A stretch of DNA of 44,410 nucleotides. Origin: Nitrosomonas eutropha. Lineage in GTDB: Bacteria; Pseudomonadota; Gammaproteobacteria; Burkholderiales; Nitrosomonadaceae. Below are positions 23,789 to 30,823 of the stretch, piece after piece. Position numbers and translations under genes: made by a program. The notes under the pieces are model-generated. The model saw nothing but the letters and a program-made list of their open reading frames with translations, was not told where the DNA came from and searched no databases. The DNA lies in NCBI RefSeq assembly GCF_003201195.1, contig NZ_QICQ01000025.1, positions 1 through 44,410 on the forward strand. The letters run 5' to 3'. How positions within the stretch are numbered: the stretch's first letter is position 1; the number at the start of each line of letters is the position of its first letter.

Positions 23789-24498
23789 CTCAAACTCCCA
23801 AAAGGACTTCCAGTATTTTCACGCAGTGCGCGCCTACCTTCTTCTGCTCTGGCTTTTATAATCAAAGCTGATTGTGATTGACGTTGCGCCAGTGCTAAAT
23901 TCACGAGTGTCTGTTCGTTCTGTAACAGCGATTGCTCTGCCGCGATTCGGTTAGAAAGATCGGTTGCGGCCTTTAAATCGGTAGCGCTGTCTATCTGCGA
24001 TACCAATTGGTGCAATTGCGCAGCACGTTCTTGTGAGGATTTAAGAGCGTTGTTAATGAAAACAGCGTTTTCAGGTTCGGCATAAGCCTGAGCCTGGCAT
24101 TGCAGCTTCGCATTTGAATCTTGAAAGCGAGCGCAATCCAGTTTTTTTATGGTTTCATAGATGATCCGAGCATCGTTGCTTGCGCCGCCTTGTCCCAAGG
24201 TCAAAAGCCGGTGGTAGCTTTGTGTAAAGTCAGGGGGCAGCACATGGCGCGAAACATTATTCATGAGCTGACCCATGCCCCGAGAACCAGTAATGGAGTT
24301 GTATTGCATTCTAAGTTGAGAATATTGTTGCTCCATTGCCTTCAATTGTTGTGCCCACTTTGCTATTTCTGCCAAATGAGCAGTCCATGATTTCGATATA
24401 GCTGCCGTGTCAGTTACTGGTATCTGAGCGTGGACAGAAGCCATACTCAAAATACCGGCGACAAAAATGCCAGAAATAATAGATTTAATAGTTTTCAT
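23785..24498 (-). CDS. virB5: VirB5/TraC minor pilin
   Basis: The 237-aa protein has a signal peptide (ISGIFVAGILSMASVHA, cleavage before Q) and a long helical body typical of VirB5: a Gln-rich WAQQLKAMEQQYSQLRMQYN segment, GSRGMGQLM, and a C-terminal coiled region with SALIIKARAEEGRRALREN. Its last residues (NTGSPFGSLR) repeat the motif of the next lipoprotein. VirB5 sits at the pilus tip and contacts recipients. The gene overlaps virB4 by 4 bases. Confidence 0.9.
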   Translation of the reverse strand: MKTIKSIISGIFVAGILSMASVHAQIPVTDTAAISKSWTAHLAEIAKWAQQLKAMEQQYSQLRMQYNSITGSRGMGQLMNNVSRHVLPPDFTQSYHRLLTLGQGGASNDARIIYETIKKLDCARFQDSNAKLQCQAQAYAEPENAVFINNALKSSQERAAQLHQLVSQIDSATDLKAATDLSNRIAAEQSLLQNEQTLVNLALAQRQSQSALIIKARAEEGRRALRENTGSPFGSLR

Positions 24499-26915
24499 GA
24501 TTCACCATCCAAGAAAGGTTGTGCCCACTGCGCCGGGTCATCCCCGTACTTATGCCGTAAGCGATCGAGTCGTTCTACTTCATCAGTAGAACCAGAAAGA
24601 ATCTTGATTTCGTTTTTAAAATCACCTAAATCAAGACGTGCCAACGATACACGATGGCCCTGCTTGATCAGAAACATGCGGGATGAATCCTGTAATTCCC
24701 GAACAAGTTTAAATTCGGTTTCAGTGAGCTTGAAACCGTTCACATAATCATCATGATCTGCCGCTGGATTCGGCAAGAAAATGAATGTGGCTGTTTGTTC
24801 AATCAGCGCCCTTGCAATGTCACTTTGCAGTGTGTCATGCGGGCTTTGCGTCATGTAAACGCCAAGGCCATTTTGCTTACGAATCGTTTTCTGCTTGTTC
24901 TTGGCAAAGTCCTTGAAATAATCGACAGACAACGCTTTCCAGTATTCATCCATGAAGAACGCAAACAGACGGCCATCGATTTGTTCTTCCACCCGATACA
25001 TGAGATACATCATGATCGGGCCACATATTTCTTCATTATCGAGAAAATCCGTATAGTCGAATCCATACGGGCGACCTTCCTCAAATTGCAATTCGTCGCG
25101 CTGGCAATCAAGTGCCCAGCCGAGATTACCGCGAGAGATACTCCATTTTTTCAGGCGCTGCGCTAGGCCATTAGGATCGCCAACGGGCAAAAATTGCAGC
25201 ACAGCATCGATACAGCGCTGTTGTACCGGCATTCCAGCGACCGACCGTACTGCCGAAGCAATCAGGTTTTCTTCTTCCGGCGTATGAGCGACATCTGATC
25301 TGCGGGTGCAATATTTAATAAGTGCAACCCAAAACAGAATGTTTTTTTCTGTTGTTTCCATCTTGAAAGGTGCAAACCCCGTTGGTTTGCCGTTTTCAAG
25401 CGCTAGGTACTTACCGCCAACGCGACGAATAGCAATTTCAGCACCACGATCTTTATCGAAGAAAACGCATTGTGTACCGTACTTCAAAAGGTTCAGCATT
25501 AAGAACAATGCCAAGACAGTTTTACCCCCCCCCGATTGTCCGATGATCTGACAATTGCCAAGGGCCTTGTTACCGGTTGAATCAACGCCGAGAGGCGTGT
25601 CATGGAAATTGAAGTAGAACGGCGCACCGGCAGGAGTACGGAATAATGTCACCGCTTCCCCCCAGGGGTTTCCATTTCGTTTGCCGGAATCAAAAGTATG
25701 AAACGAACATACGCCAGTGAAATTCCGGCTACTGATACGCGCTTCCCTTGGCCGTGATTTCCAATTGCACGGTAACTGAGCCGCATAAGCCGAAGCAGTG
25801 ACCTTTTCCAGGTCAACCCCAAGAAAATTGGCGTTGTTTAGAAGCTGGGATGCATTACTTCTGAATTCTCGTGTTTGATCGGGTGTCTCGCCCTTAACCA
25901 ACAACGAATAATGATATTCGCCCAGCACAAAATTACCGCTGATTACAGAATCAATCGCCTCATCTATTTCAACGATTTGACTCAGTGCGTTATCCTCGGA
26001 CGATATCATTTGATTGCGCTGTTTTTTCAAAGCGCTTTGTGCATCAAGCGTCGTCATAGGAGAAAAAGAATGCGTCTCGATGTACTCGCAATCCAGCGCG
26101 AGAAGCGTGTTCAAAACACCGGGTGTCGTGTAATCCGCGTAATCTTTCAGTTCCAGAAATGCGCCAAATTCAGATCCGAATGTATCCCTGTATTCGATGA
26201 TTTCATTGCCGAATAACAGTCGTGAAACCGGAAGGTACTTATACAGCGGCAAGTTTTTAACCGGAATTCTCCACCAGAACCCATTGATTAGATATGAATA
26301 AAATTCAAGCTGACAGCTAAATGTTCGCCCCGCGAACACGTAATTGCCCAGTTGTTGCGGGCGATATTTCGTCAGGGAGGACATAACCGTTTTGCTGACA
26401 ATCTCGACGCGCTCAACAGCTGCTGCGATTTCGTTCTTGATTTCATCCACTGTCCGATGCAGCTTTCCAAACACGCCGCCTCTGCCTAGCGGGAAAGGCC
26501 GATAAACCACAGTCAGATAAAATTCACTCGACATCATGCCCTGATCGGCCAATTTCTCATAATACCGTCCCATTAAATCCTGGCTGAAATCGTTGTACTC
26601 CGGTACTTCCAGCTTATCGCTGGCGTAGCGCCTGATACGATGCACCCAAAATGCATATTTGCCTGTTGCAAGGCCACGAATAAACAGATTCAGGGCTTCC
26701 ATGCGCGAATAGACTTCTTCCTCAGATAATCCTTCAAATGACATGCCCTCGACACGCCAGGTACGCACATAATCACCGTTCTTTGTACTTACAATGCCAT
26801 CATCGATAATGCTTGAAAATGGCACGATTCGCTCTAGCGAATCTTCCTCATTGGCATATCTGCGTTGCTGCGAAAATATGTCCTCTTTCTCTTTAGTTGC
26901 TGTGCTTTTACTCAT
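24495..26915 (-). CDS. virB4: VirB4 traffic ATPase
   Basis: The start is chosen as ATG 26915 (MSKSTATKEKED), one base after the virB3 stop; an upstream start overlapping virB3 would add 27 residues. The 806-aa protein has the VirB4 N-terminal domain, Walker A GQSGGGKT at about 459-466, FFDKDRGAEI downstream, Walker B FAFFMDEYWK and the final YMTQSP region. It energises pilus biogenesis and DNA transfer. A dispersed palindrome (26322-26338) lies in the coding sequence. The stop overlaps virB5. Confidence 0.96.
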   Translation of the reverse strand: MSKSTATKEKEDIFSQQRRYANEEDSLERIVPFSSIIDDGIVSTKNGDYVRTWRVEGMSFEGLSEEEVYSRMEALNLFIRGLATGKYAFWVHRIRRYASDKLEVPEYNDFSQDLMGRYYEKLADQGMMSSEFYLTVVYRPFPLGRGGVFGKLHRTVDEIKNEIAAAVERVEIVSKTVMSSLTKYRPQQLGNYVFAGRTFSCQLEFYSYLINGFWWRIPVKNLPLYKYLPVSRLLFGNEIIEYRDTFGSEFGAFLELKDYADYTTPGVLNTLLALDCEYIETHSFSPMTTLDAQSALKKQRNQMISSEDNALSQIVEIDEAIDSVISGNFVLGEYHYSLLVKGETPDQTREFRSNASQLLNNANFLGVDLEKVTASAYAAQLPCNWKSRPREARISSRNFTGVCSFHTFDSGKRNGNPWGEAVTLFRTPAGAPFYFNFHDTPLGVDSTGNKALGNCQIIGQSGGGKTVLALFLMLNLLKYGTQCVFFDKDRGAEIAIRRVGGKYLALENGKPTGFAPFKMETTEKNILFWVALIKYCTRRSDVAHTPEEENLIASAVRSVAGMPVQQRCIDAVLQFLPVGDPNGLAQRLKKWSISRGNLGWALDCQRDELQFEEGRPYGFDYTDFLDNEEICGPIMMYLMYRVEEQIDGRLFAFFMDEYWKALSVDYFKDFAKNKQKTIRKQNGLGVYMTQSPHDTLQSDIARALIEQTATFIFLPNPAADHDDYVNGFKLTETEFKLVRELQDSSRMFLIKQGHRVSLARLDLGDFKNEIKILSGSTDEVERLDRLRHKYGDDPAQWAQPFLDGES
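26322..26338. promoter_or_regulatory. Dispersed palindrome TGTTCGC-CCC-GCGAACA
   Basis: A perfect 7+3+7 palindrome inside virB4, matching the sites at 20773, 29734 and 37759. Candidate operator of a ParB/KorB-type regulator. Confidence 0.55.
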
Positions 26916-26916
26916 T

Positions 26917-27237
26917 TCATTTCCGCTTTTTGTACGTGACTGGCCCCATGCTATGGGTGCCCCAATAATGCTTATTGGTGCGATGCCCAATATCACGGAA
27001 ATACATGAAGGTCTGAGCCAGTTTAAAGTTATCGTCCGCGTTGACCTGGCGTAGCACGACTATGATGAATGCCAGCAAAACGAATACTGCAACCGAGACA
27101 AAACCGGAGAGCAACACGAACGACCACAACGCCACAAGGATATGTGTTCCAACAATCAAAATGAACGGCACGATAGGGATGCCAAACATCATTGGAGGTC
27201 GCGTAGCACCCTTAAATACCCTGTCTCGACTGTCCAT
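26917..27237 (-). CDS. virB3: VirB3-like inner-membrane protein
   Basis: The 106-aa protein has the VirB3 signature: the start motif VFKGATRPPMMFGIPIVPF, then two membrane helices (about 20-62), and a short tail with FRDIGHRTNKHYWG. VirB3 works with VirB4 in pilus assembly. It begins 4 bases after virB2. Confidence 0.93.
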   Translation of the reverse strand: MDSRDRVFKGATRPPMMFGIPIVPFILIVGTHILVALWSFVLLSGFVSVAVFVLLAFIIVVLRQVNADDNFKLAQTFMYFRDIGHRTNKHYWGTHSMGPVTYKKRK

Positions 27238-27241
27238 AACC

Positions 27242-27541
27242 TTAACCGATTAACATACCGGCAATACCTGCCGCACCGCCAATCAAAACGCCCCCCCAAA
27301 AAACAGGCGCTACGTCTTTCCATTGAGCGGCTTGGAACATCATGCGAAAACCAACAAACATTAACGCAATTGTCAGCACGACTACCCCGATAGACAAAAG
27401 CCACATCGAAACGCTATTGAGCATCGTTGTGCCGCGTTCAAGCTGCGCGAATGCGGGTGAACTTGCCAAAGCCATACTGATTGCGAAACTCTTATTACGC
27501 ACTGATTTTTGAAGCAAAAATGCCTTAAAGTTTTTATTCAT
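27242..27541 (-). CDS. virB2: VirB2 major pilin
   Basis: The 99-aa prepilin has a long leader ending ALASSPAFA-Q, with cleavage likely before QLERGTT. The mature ~65-aa pilin has two hydrophobic helices (LLSIGVVVLTIALMFVGFRM and VFWGGVLIGGAAGIAGMLIG) separated by a short loop, as in VirB2/TrbC. It builds the conjugative pilus. It overlaps the virB1 stop by 8 bases. Confidence 0.94.
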   Translation of the reverse strand: MNKNFKAFLLQKSVRNKSFAISMALASSPAFAQLERGTTMLNSVSMWLLSIGVVVLTIALMFVGFRMMFQAAQWKDVAPVFWGGVLIGGAAGIAGMLIG

Positions 27542-28211
27542 ATTTAATCCTTTGGTTGATTAACATCATTGATGAAGTGGTGTTGCTAACAGAAGAATTG
27601 CCAGATAAAAGCATACTGGCTGATTGAGGCTTAACGACTTTAACGCGCACGCCGGTTTGATCCGTGTTGACGTTAGTTATCTTGCCTTTTTCCGAATCGG
27701 CCAACGGGATGGCAAGTGATGCGGAATCCATGTTGACCGGGTTCCTGGGTGTTGAAGAAATTACTTTGTTGATATAGCGGGTCACATCGGGGTTTGTTTT
27801 GCCAGCATTAAGTTTGCCGGAGTAATAGCAACTCAGAGCCGCATTGGTTGCGCTGTATTCTTGTGTTGCATTGAATCCAGAACCGAGCGCCCAGGACTGG
27901 CAATGTTGAAAAATTTCGTATGCTGCCACAACGTTGTTGCACACATCGAAGCCTGCCTTAATATCGCTGTCCCAGCCCAGACGCACAAAATGGGTTTTAT
28001 TTACCTGCCCCTGTCCAATGCTGAAGTTTCGACCCAGGTTAGTCAGGTTATCGGCTGTCGCAACCGCCTCGGCAAGATTCTTTGGTTGGCGCACCAAGCG
28101 CCCTCCCACAACCCCAATAGCAAACGGATTAAACCCTGATTCAACTTGATAAATCTGTTGCATCACGGGTTCGCGCAGAGCGGCTTGGCAATCTGGAGGC
28201 AAATCAATCAT
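27534..28211 (-). CDS. virB1: VirB1 lytic transglycosylase
   Basis: The 225-aa protein contains the SLT-type domain: catalytic Glu in QVESGFNPFAIGVVGG (about residues 22-37), then the NFSIGQGQVNK and ALSCYYSGKLNAG motifs. It locally opens peptidoglycan for the channel. Unlike most VirB1 proteins it starts MIDLPPDCQAAL with no obvious signal peptide. The C-terminal 60 residues are Ser/Asn-rich. It is the first gene of the transfer operon. Confidence 0.92.
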   Translation of the reverse strand: MIDLPPDCQAALREPVMQQIYQVESGFNPFAIGVVGGRLVRQPKNLAEAVATADNLTNLGRNFSIGQGQVNKTHFVRLGWDSDIKAGFDVCNNVVAAYEIFQHCQSWALGSGFNATQEYSATNAALSCYYSGKLNAGKTNPDVTRYINKVISSTPRNPVNMDSASLAIPLADSEKGKITNVNTDQTGVRVKVVKPQSASMLLSGNSSVSNTTSSMMLINQRIKYE

Positions 28212-28394
28212 ATAAAAAGTAACAAAAAAACTTTACCGTTAACATTAGTATTTTCCATGATTGTCCGCATAAAGTCAATAAAAAATAATACTTTTTAATC
28301 AAGAAAAAAGTATACTTATTGAAATGTATTCACTGAGGTTGAACAGACTGATTTCAGTAGCCTGTATCCGTGATACAAGCATTGCGCAAGGCGC
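28212..28394 (-). promoter_or_regulatory. Probable virB operon promoter region
   Basis: This AT-rich gap before virB1 has, on the minus strand, TTGACT (28273-28278) followed about 18 bases later by AAAATACT, a plausible sigma70-type -35/-10 pair. No dispersed palindrome lies here. Confidence 0.4.
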
Positions 28395-28417
28395 AAAAAA
28401 GGCGGCATAGAGCCGCC
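28395..28417 (-). terminator. Terminator of the traKLM operon
   Basis: On the minus strand GGCGGC-TCTAT-GCCGCC is followed by TTTTTTGCG, a canonical rho-independent terminator, 46 bases after the traM stop. It separates traKLM from the virB operon. Confidence 0.85.
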
Positions 28418-28462
28418 GTTCTTTACAAACAAAAGGGATGTTGCCTTGCAAGGCAAGGCGGA

Positions 28463-28870
28463 TTACTTCAGTAGATAGGCCAGTCCAAAGGCCAGGCTGA
28501 TCAACAAATTGCAGCCAACCAGCGCGCTTAATAACCACAGGTGTTTGGTGAATGGAGAAAAACCTGACGCGATGGCTTTTGCGTTTGATTCGGCTTGTTT
28601 GCTTATTTTGGCTTGGAGTGCTTCTGACTCGATTTCAAAATCAGATTTTGCTTTGTTGGTATGGATGGCCAGAGCACGCGCCATAGACTCCATATCCTTG
28701 AAAGCATCCTGAGCAATTTTTGCCGCGTTTTCTACGTCGCCAGTGACGCTCTTATACAACTGGGGCAAGTCTTTTTTCAACTTCTCGGTTTCAAGCAAAA
28801 GTTTTTGTACATCGAGGAGCAAGTCGGCATGGACTTGCTCCAAGATTGTTGATGCAGGTCGCTCATTCAT
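28463..28870 (-). CDS. traM: TraM-like protein with C-terminal membrane anchor
   Basis: The start is taken as ATG 28870 (MNERPASTIL), overlapping the traL stop by 8 bases; an upstream ATG at 28894 is possible. The 135-aa product has a long coiled-coil helix (about 10-100, DVQKLLLETEKLKKDLPQLY) and one C-terminal membrane helix (about 108-132). RP4 TraM has the same size, position and helix-plus-anchor form; StbC-type proteins are similar. Its role in IncP transfer is accessory. The name follows operon order. Confidence 0.7.
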   Translation of the reverse strand: MNERPASTILEQVHADLLLDVQKLLLETEKLKKDLPQLYKSVTGDVENAAKIAQDAFKDMESMARALAIHTNKAKSDFEIESEALQAKISKQAESNAKAIASGFSPFTKHLWLLSALVGCNLLISLAFGLAYLLK

Positions 28871-29567
28871 TAAAGAGTGTCCCGAAGATTTCATCGAAAT
28901 GTTTCTTCACGCCTTTTGCCATGCGCCCGCTTGTTCTCAGGCCGGAAAGTTCCCGTAATTTTTTCTTGTTTTGTTCTTCAGCGGGTTTGGCCTGAATTTC
29001 TTTTATGCGTGCGGTCACATCATCCAGGTTGGCCACGACTTGATCCACCGTGCTTTTAGTAAGTAATTCAAATACCTCGTTGTAATACACAGTTGCCCAG
29101 CCGATTCCCATTTCCGAGCAGTAACCAACGATGGAAGGAAATAAAGATTCCGGCACTTCATCACGAGGCACATAATTCAGAATGACTTTGATTTTTGAGC
29201 CGGGTATACCGAACTCCTGCAATTGCGTTAGCAATTCCAAAGTATCGTTTTGTTGCTTGCCATCAGGCACGCAGGGAACTACGAAGTAATCAAAATCCTC
29301 ATGGGCATCGTCAAGGTCTTTTAGTGCTGTGAATGCCTGCTCGACGTTTGATGATCCTACATCTACAACGACATTCTGGTGCAAGGCGATTTCTTCAATA
29401 ACCTTCTTGAAATGTTTGCCGCTCACTTTTTCGCCATCGACATTTGTTGTGTTGATGCTTTCCACCTGAATGACTTCGCAATTTGGAAGTCGAGGGGCCA
29501 GCAAATGTTTCGTTAGCGTGGACTTCCCTACATTGCCAGAGAAATTAACGACTGCTATCTTCGTCAT
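28863..29567 (-). CDS. traL: TraL/StbB-like P-loop ATPase
   Basis: The 234-aa protein is a ParA-superfamily ATPase with a deviant Walker A (VVNFSGNVGKSTL, about residues 6-18), VVVDVGSSN as Walker B and a C-terminal helical extension. In IncP plasmids traL lies between traK and traM beside oriT; in IncW plasmids the equivalent is StbB. Both are involved in DNA positioning or transfer efficiency. It overlaps traK by 23 bases and traM by 8. Confidence 0.82.
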   Translation of the reverse strand: MTKIAVVNFSGNVGKSTLTKHLLAPRLPNCEVIQVESINTTNVDGEKVSGKHFKKVIEEIALHQNVVVDVGSSNVEQAFTALKDLDDAHEDFDYFVVPCVPDGKQQNDTLELLTQLQEFGIPGSKIKVILNYVPRDEVPESLFPSIVGYCSEMGIGWATVYYNEVFELLTKSTVDQVVANLDDVTARIKEIQAKPAEEQNKKKLRELSGLRTSGRMAKGVKKHFDEIFGTLFNE

Positions 29568-30090
29568 CGTGTTTTCCTATTCCGTGTTTATCTAATTGAT
29601 CTTCATAAGAGGGCGTTTTCCATTTTTTTAAAACGTCCCTTGGTGAAGGCTGTTGCTCCGTCTCTGTTGACGGTTCTGTAACACTCGGCTTCGCTTTGCG
29701 ACGTCTAGTAGAAGGTTTCGTTTTTTCTCGTTGTGTTCGCGGGGCGAACATTTCATTTTCGCTTGTCGCTGTCTCGCCAGAAGTATTAGGGCAATCGTCC
29801 GAGTCTTTCAGATTCTCAGTGCCACTTAAAGGCGGACGAGGGTCAAGCGCTCTGAATTCACTTTCATGCTTACGGATTTCTGCGACGAAATCAACGTTTC
29901 GACGCAGCCAGCTTGTGAATGACGAATACGTGCCTTTGTATCCCTGTTCAGCCGCATATTTGTGAATCTCTTTAAACGGCAGCCCCAAATAACGAAGGAA
30001 CACTATTTGTTTCATTATCCGGTGCAACCCGCCCGACCTGGTTGTTTTGGTGGATTTATAAAAATCCAATGGACTATTTAAATCGCTCAT
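29545..30090 (-). CDS. traK: TraK-like oriT-binding protein
   Basis: The start is ATG 30090 (MSDLNSPLDFYK). The 181-aa product has a helix-turn-helix-like first half (LRYLGLPFKEIHKYAAEQGY, KGTYSSFTSWLRRNV), resembling IncP TraK (YRYETFLSHVRRHI), then a long charged disordered tail with an RRKAKPS patch. IncP TraK wraps oriT DNA to allow relaxosome assembly. It is divergent from traJ across the putative oriT. A dispersed palindrome lies in its coding sequence. Confidence 0.75.
   Translation of the reverse strand: MSDLNSPLDFYKSTKTTRSGGLHRIMKQIVFLRYLGLPFKEIHKYAAEQGYKGTYSSFTSWLRRNVDFVAEIRKHESEFRALDPRPPLSGTENLKDSDDCPNTSGETATSENEMFAPRTQREKTKPSTRRRKAKPSVTEPSTETEQQPSPRDVLKKWKTPSYEDQLDKHGIGKHDDEDSSR
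29734..29750. promoter_or_regulatory. Dispersed palindrome TGTTCGC-GGG-GCGAACA
   Basis: A perfect 7+3+7 palindrome inside traK, one of six related sites. Candidate operator of a ParB/KorB-type regulator. Confidence 0.55.
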
Positions 30091-30460
30091 AGAGACCAAA
30101 GACGGTTTAGAGCAGAACAAAACGATAAAAAACGAAATGAAACATATATAAGCTGAAATCAAAACTGAATACTAAATTAATAAAACAGAATTATCAAGAT
30201 ACATAAAACCATAAAAACATAATAAAAATGAATCAGAACGATAAAAGCGCATTTAATGCGAACTTTAATGGCGGCTGCCTTGATATTAGTCTATGATGAA
30301 AAAAGGCACTACTGGTATGTTTACACTTTGGCTACGCCTCGGTAAAATACCCTGTGCCAAAGGTTCCACCTTTGAAACCGGAATGCCTGGCTGGGATACC
30401 AAGCACAAGCAATATGCTGACTACGCCAGTACCTGAAATGTTCGCGGGGCGAATACAATA
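30091..30460. other. oriT: Putative oriT between traK and traJ
   Basis: The 370-bp non-coding gap between divergent traK and traJ is where IncP-type plasmids have oriT. It shows an AT-rich half (30170-30260) with CGCATT-T-AATGCG (30248-30260), and a half with GGTTCC/GAAACC and GGCAC/GTGCC inverted arms. ATACCCTGTG at 30347 resembles the IncP nic consensus YATCCTG|Y with one change and is the best nic candidate seen, at low certainty. The traJ promoter must also lie here. Confidence 0.55.
30438..30456. promoter_or_regulatory. Dispersed palindrome at the traJ start region
   Basis: ATGTTCGC-GGG-GCGAATA is an imperfect copy of the dispersed palindrome ending five bases before the traJ ATG. traJ has no recognisable ribosome site there, so binding could repress traJ-traI. 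Confidence 0.55.
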
Positions 30461-30823
30461 ATGAGACAGAAGCGCGCATCGACCAAGACAGCCGTAGTTT
30501 CATTCCGAATCGGAAATGAAGCCTATAACCGGCTAATTGAATCCAGTGACCGGGCAGGAGTATCTACCAGAGAATGGCTAGAAGAAGCCATCTTGAACAA
30601 CCGTACCCGAATTGTGGAGCGGTCAAAGCCAAATGCCGATTTACGTAGCCTGGTTACGCAGGTCAACCGTATGGGCAACAATCTGAACCAGGTTGCCCAC
30701 ACGCTGAATAGCGCCCAACTTGCGGGCAAGCTGGCTAGGGACGAATGCTTGCAAGCCATCGAACGGCTTGACCATATTCGCGCCCTGTTAAACGAAACGA
30801 TTACCTATGCTCGCCAGGGTTAA
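30461..30823 (+). CDS. traJ: TraJ/MobC-like relaxosome accessory protein
   Basis: The 120-aa protein begins with a ribbon-helix-helix DNA-binding domain (TAVVSFRIGNEAYNRLIESS, then DRAGVSTREWLEEAIL) and ends with the MobC-type helix (SLVTQVNRMGNNLNQVAHTL). Such proteins bind oriT next to nic and recruit the relaxase. It overlaps traI by 17 bases, so the two are translated together. Confidence 0.88.
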   Translation: MRQKRASTKTAVVSFRIGNEAYNRLIESSDRAGVSTREWLEEAILNNRTRIVERSKPNADLRSLVTQVNRMGNNLNQVAHTLNSAQLAGKLARDECLQAIERLDHIRALLNETITYARQG

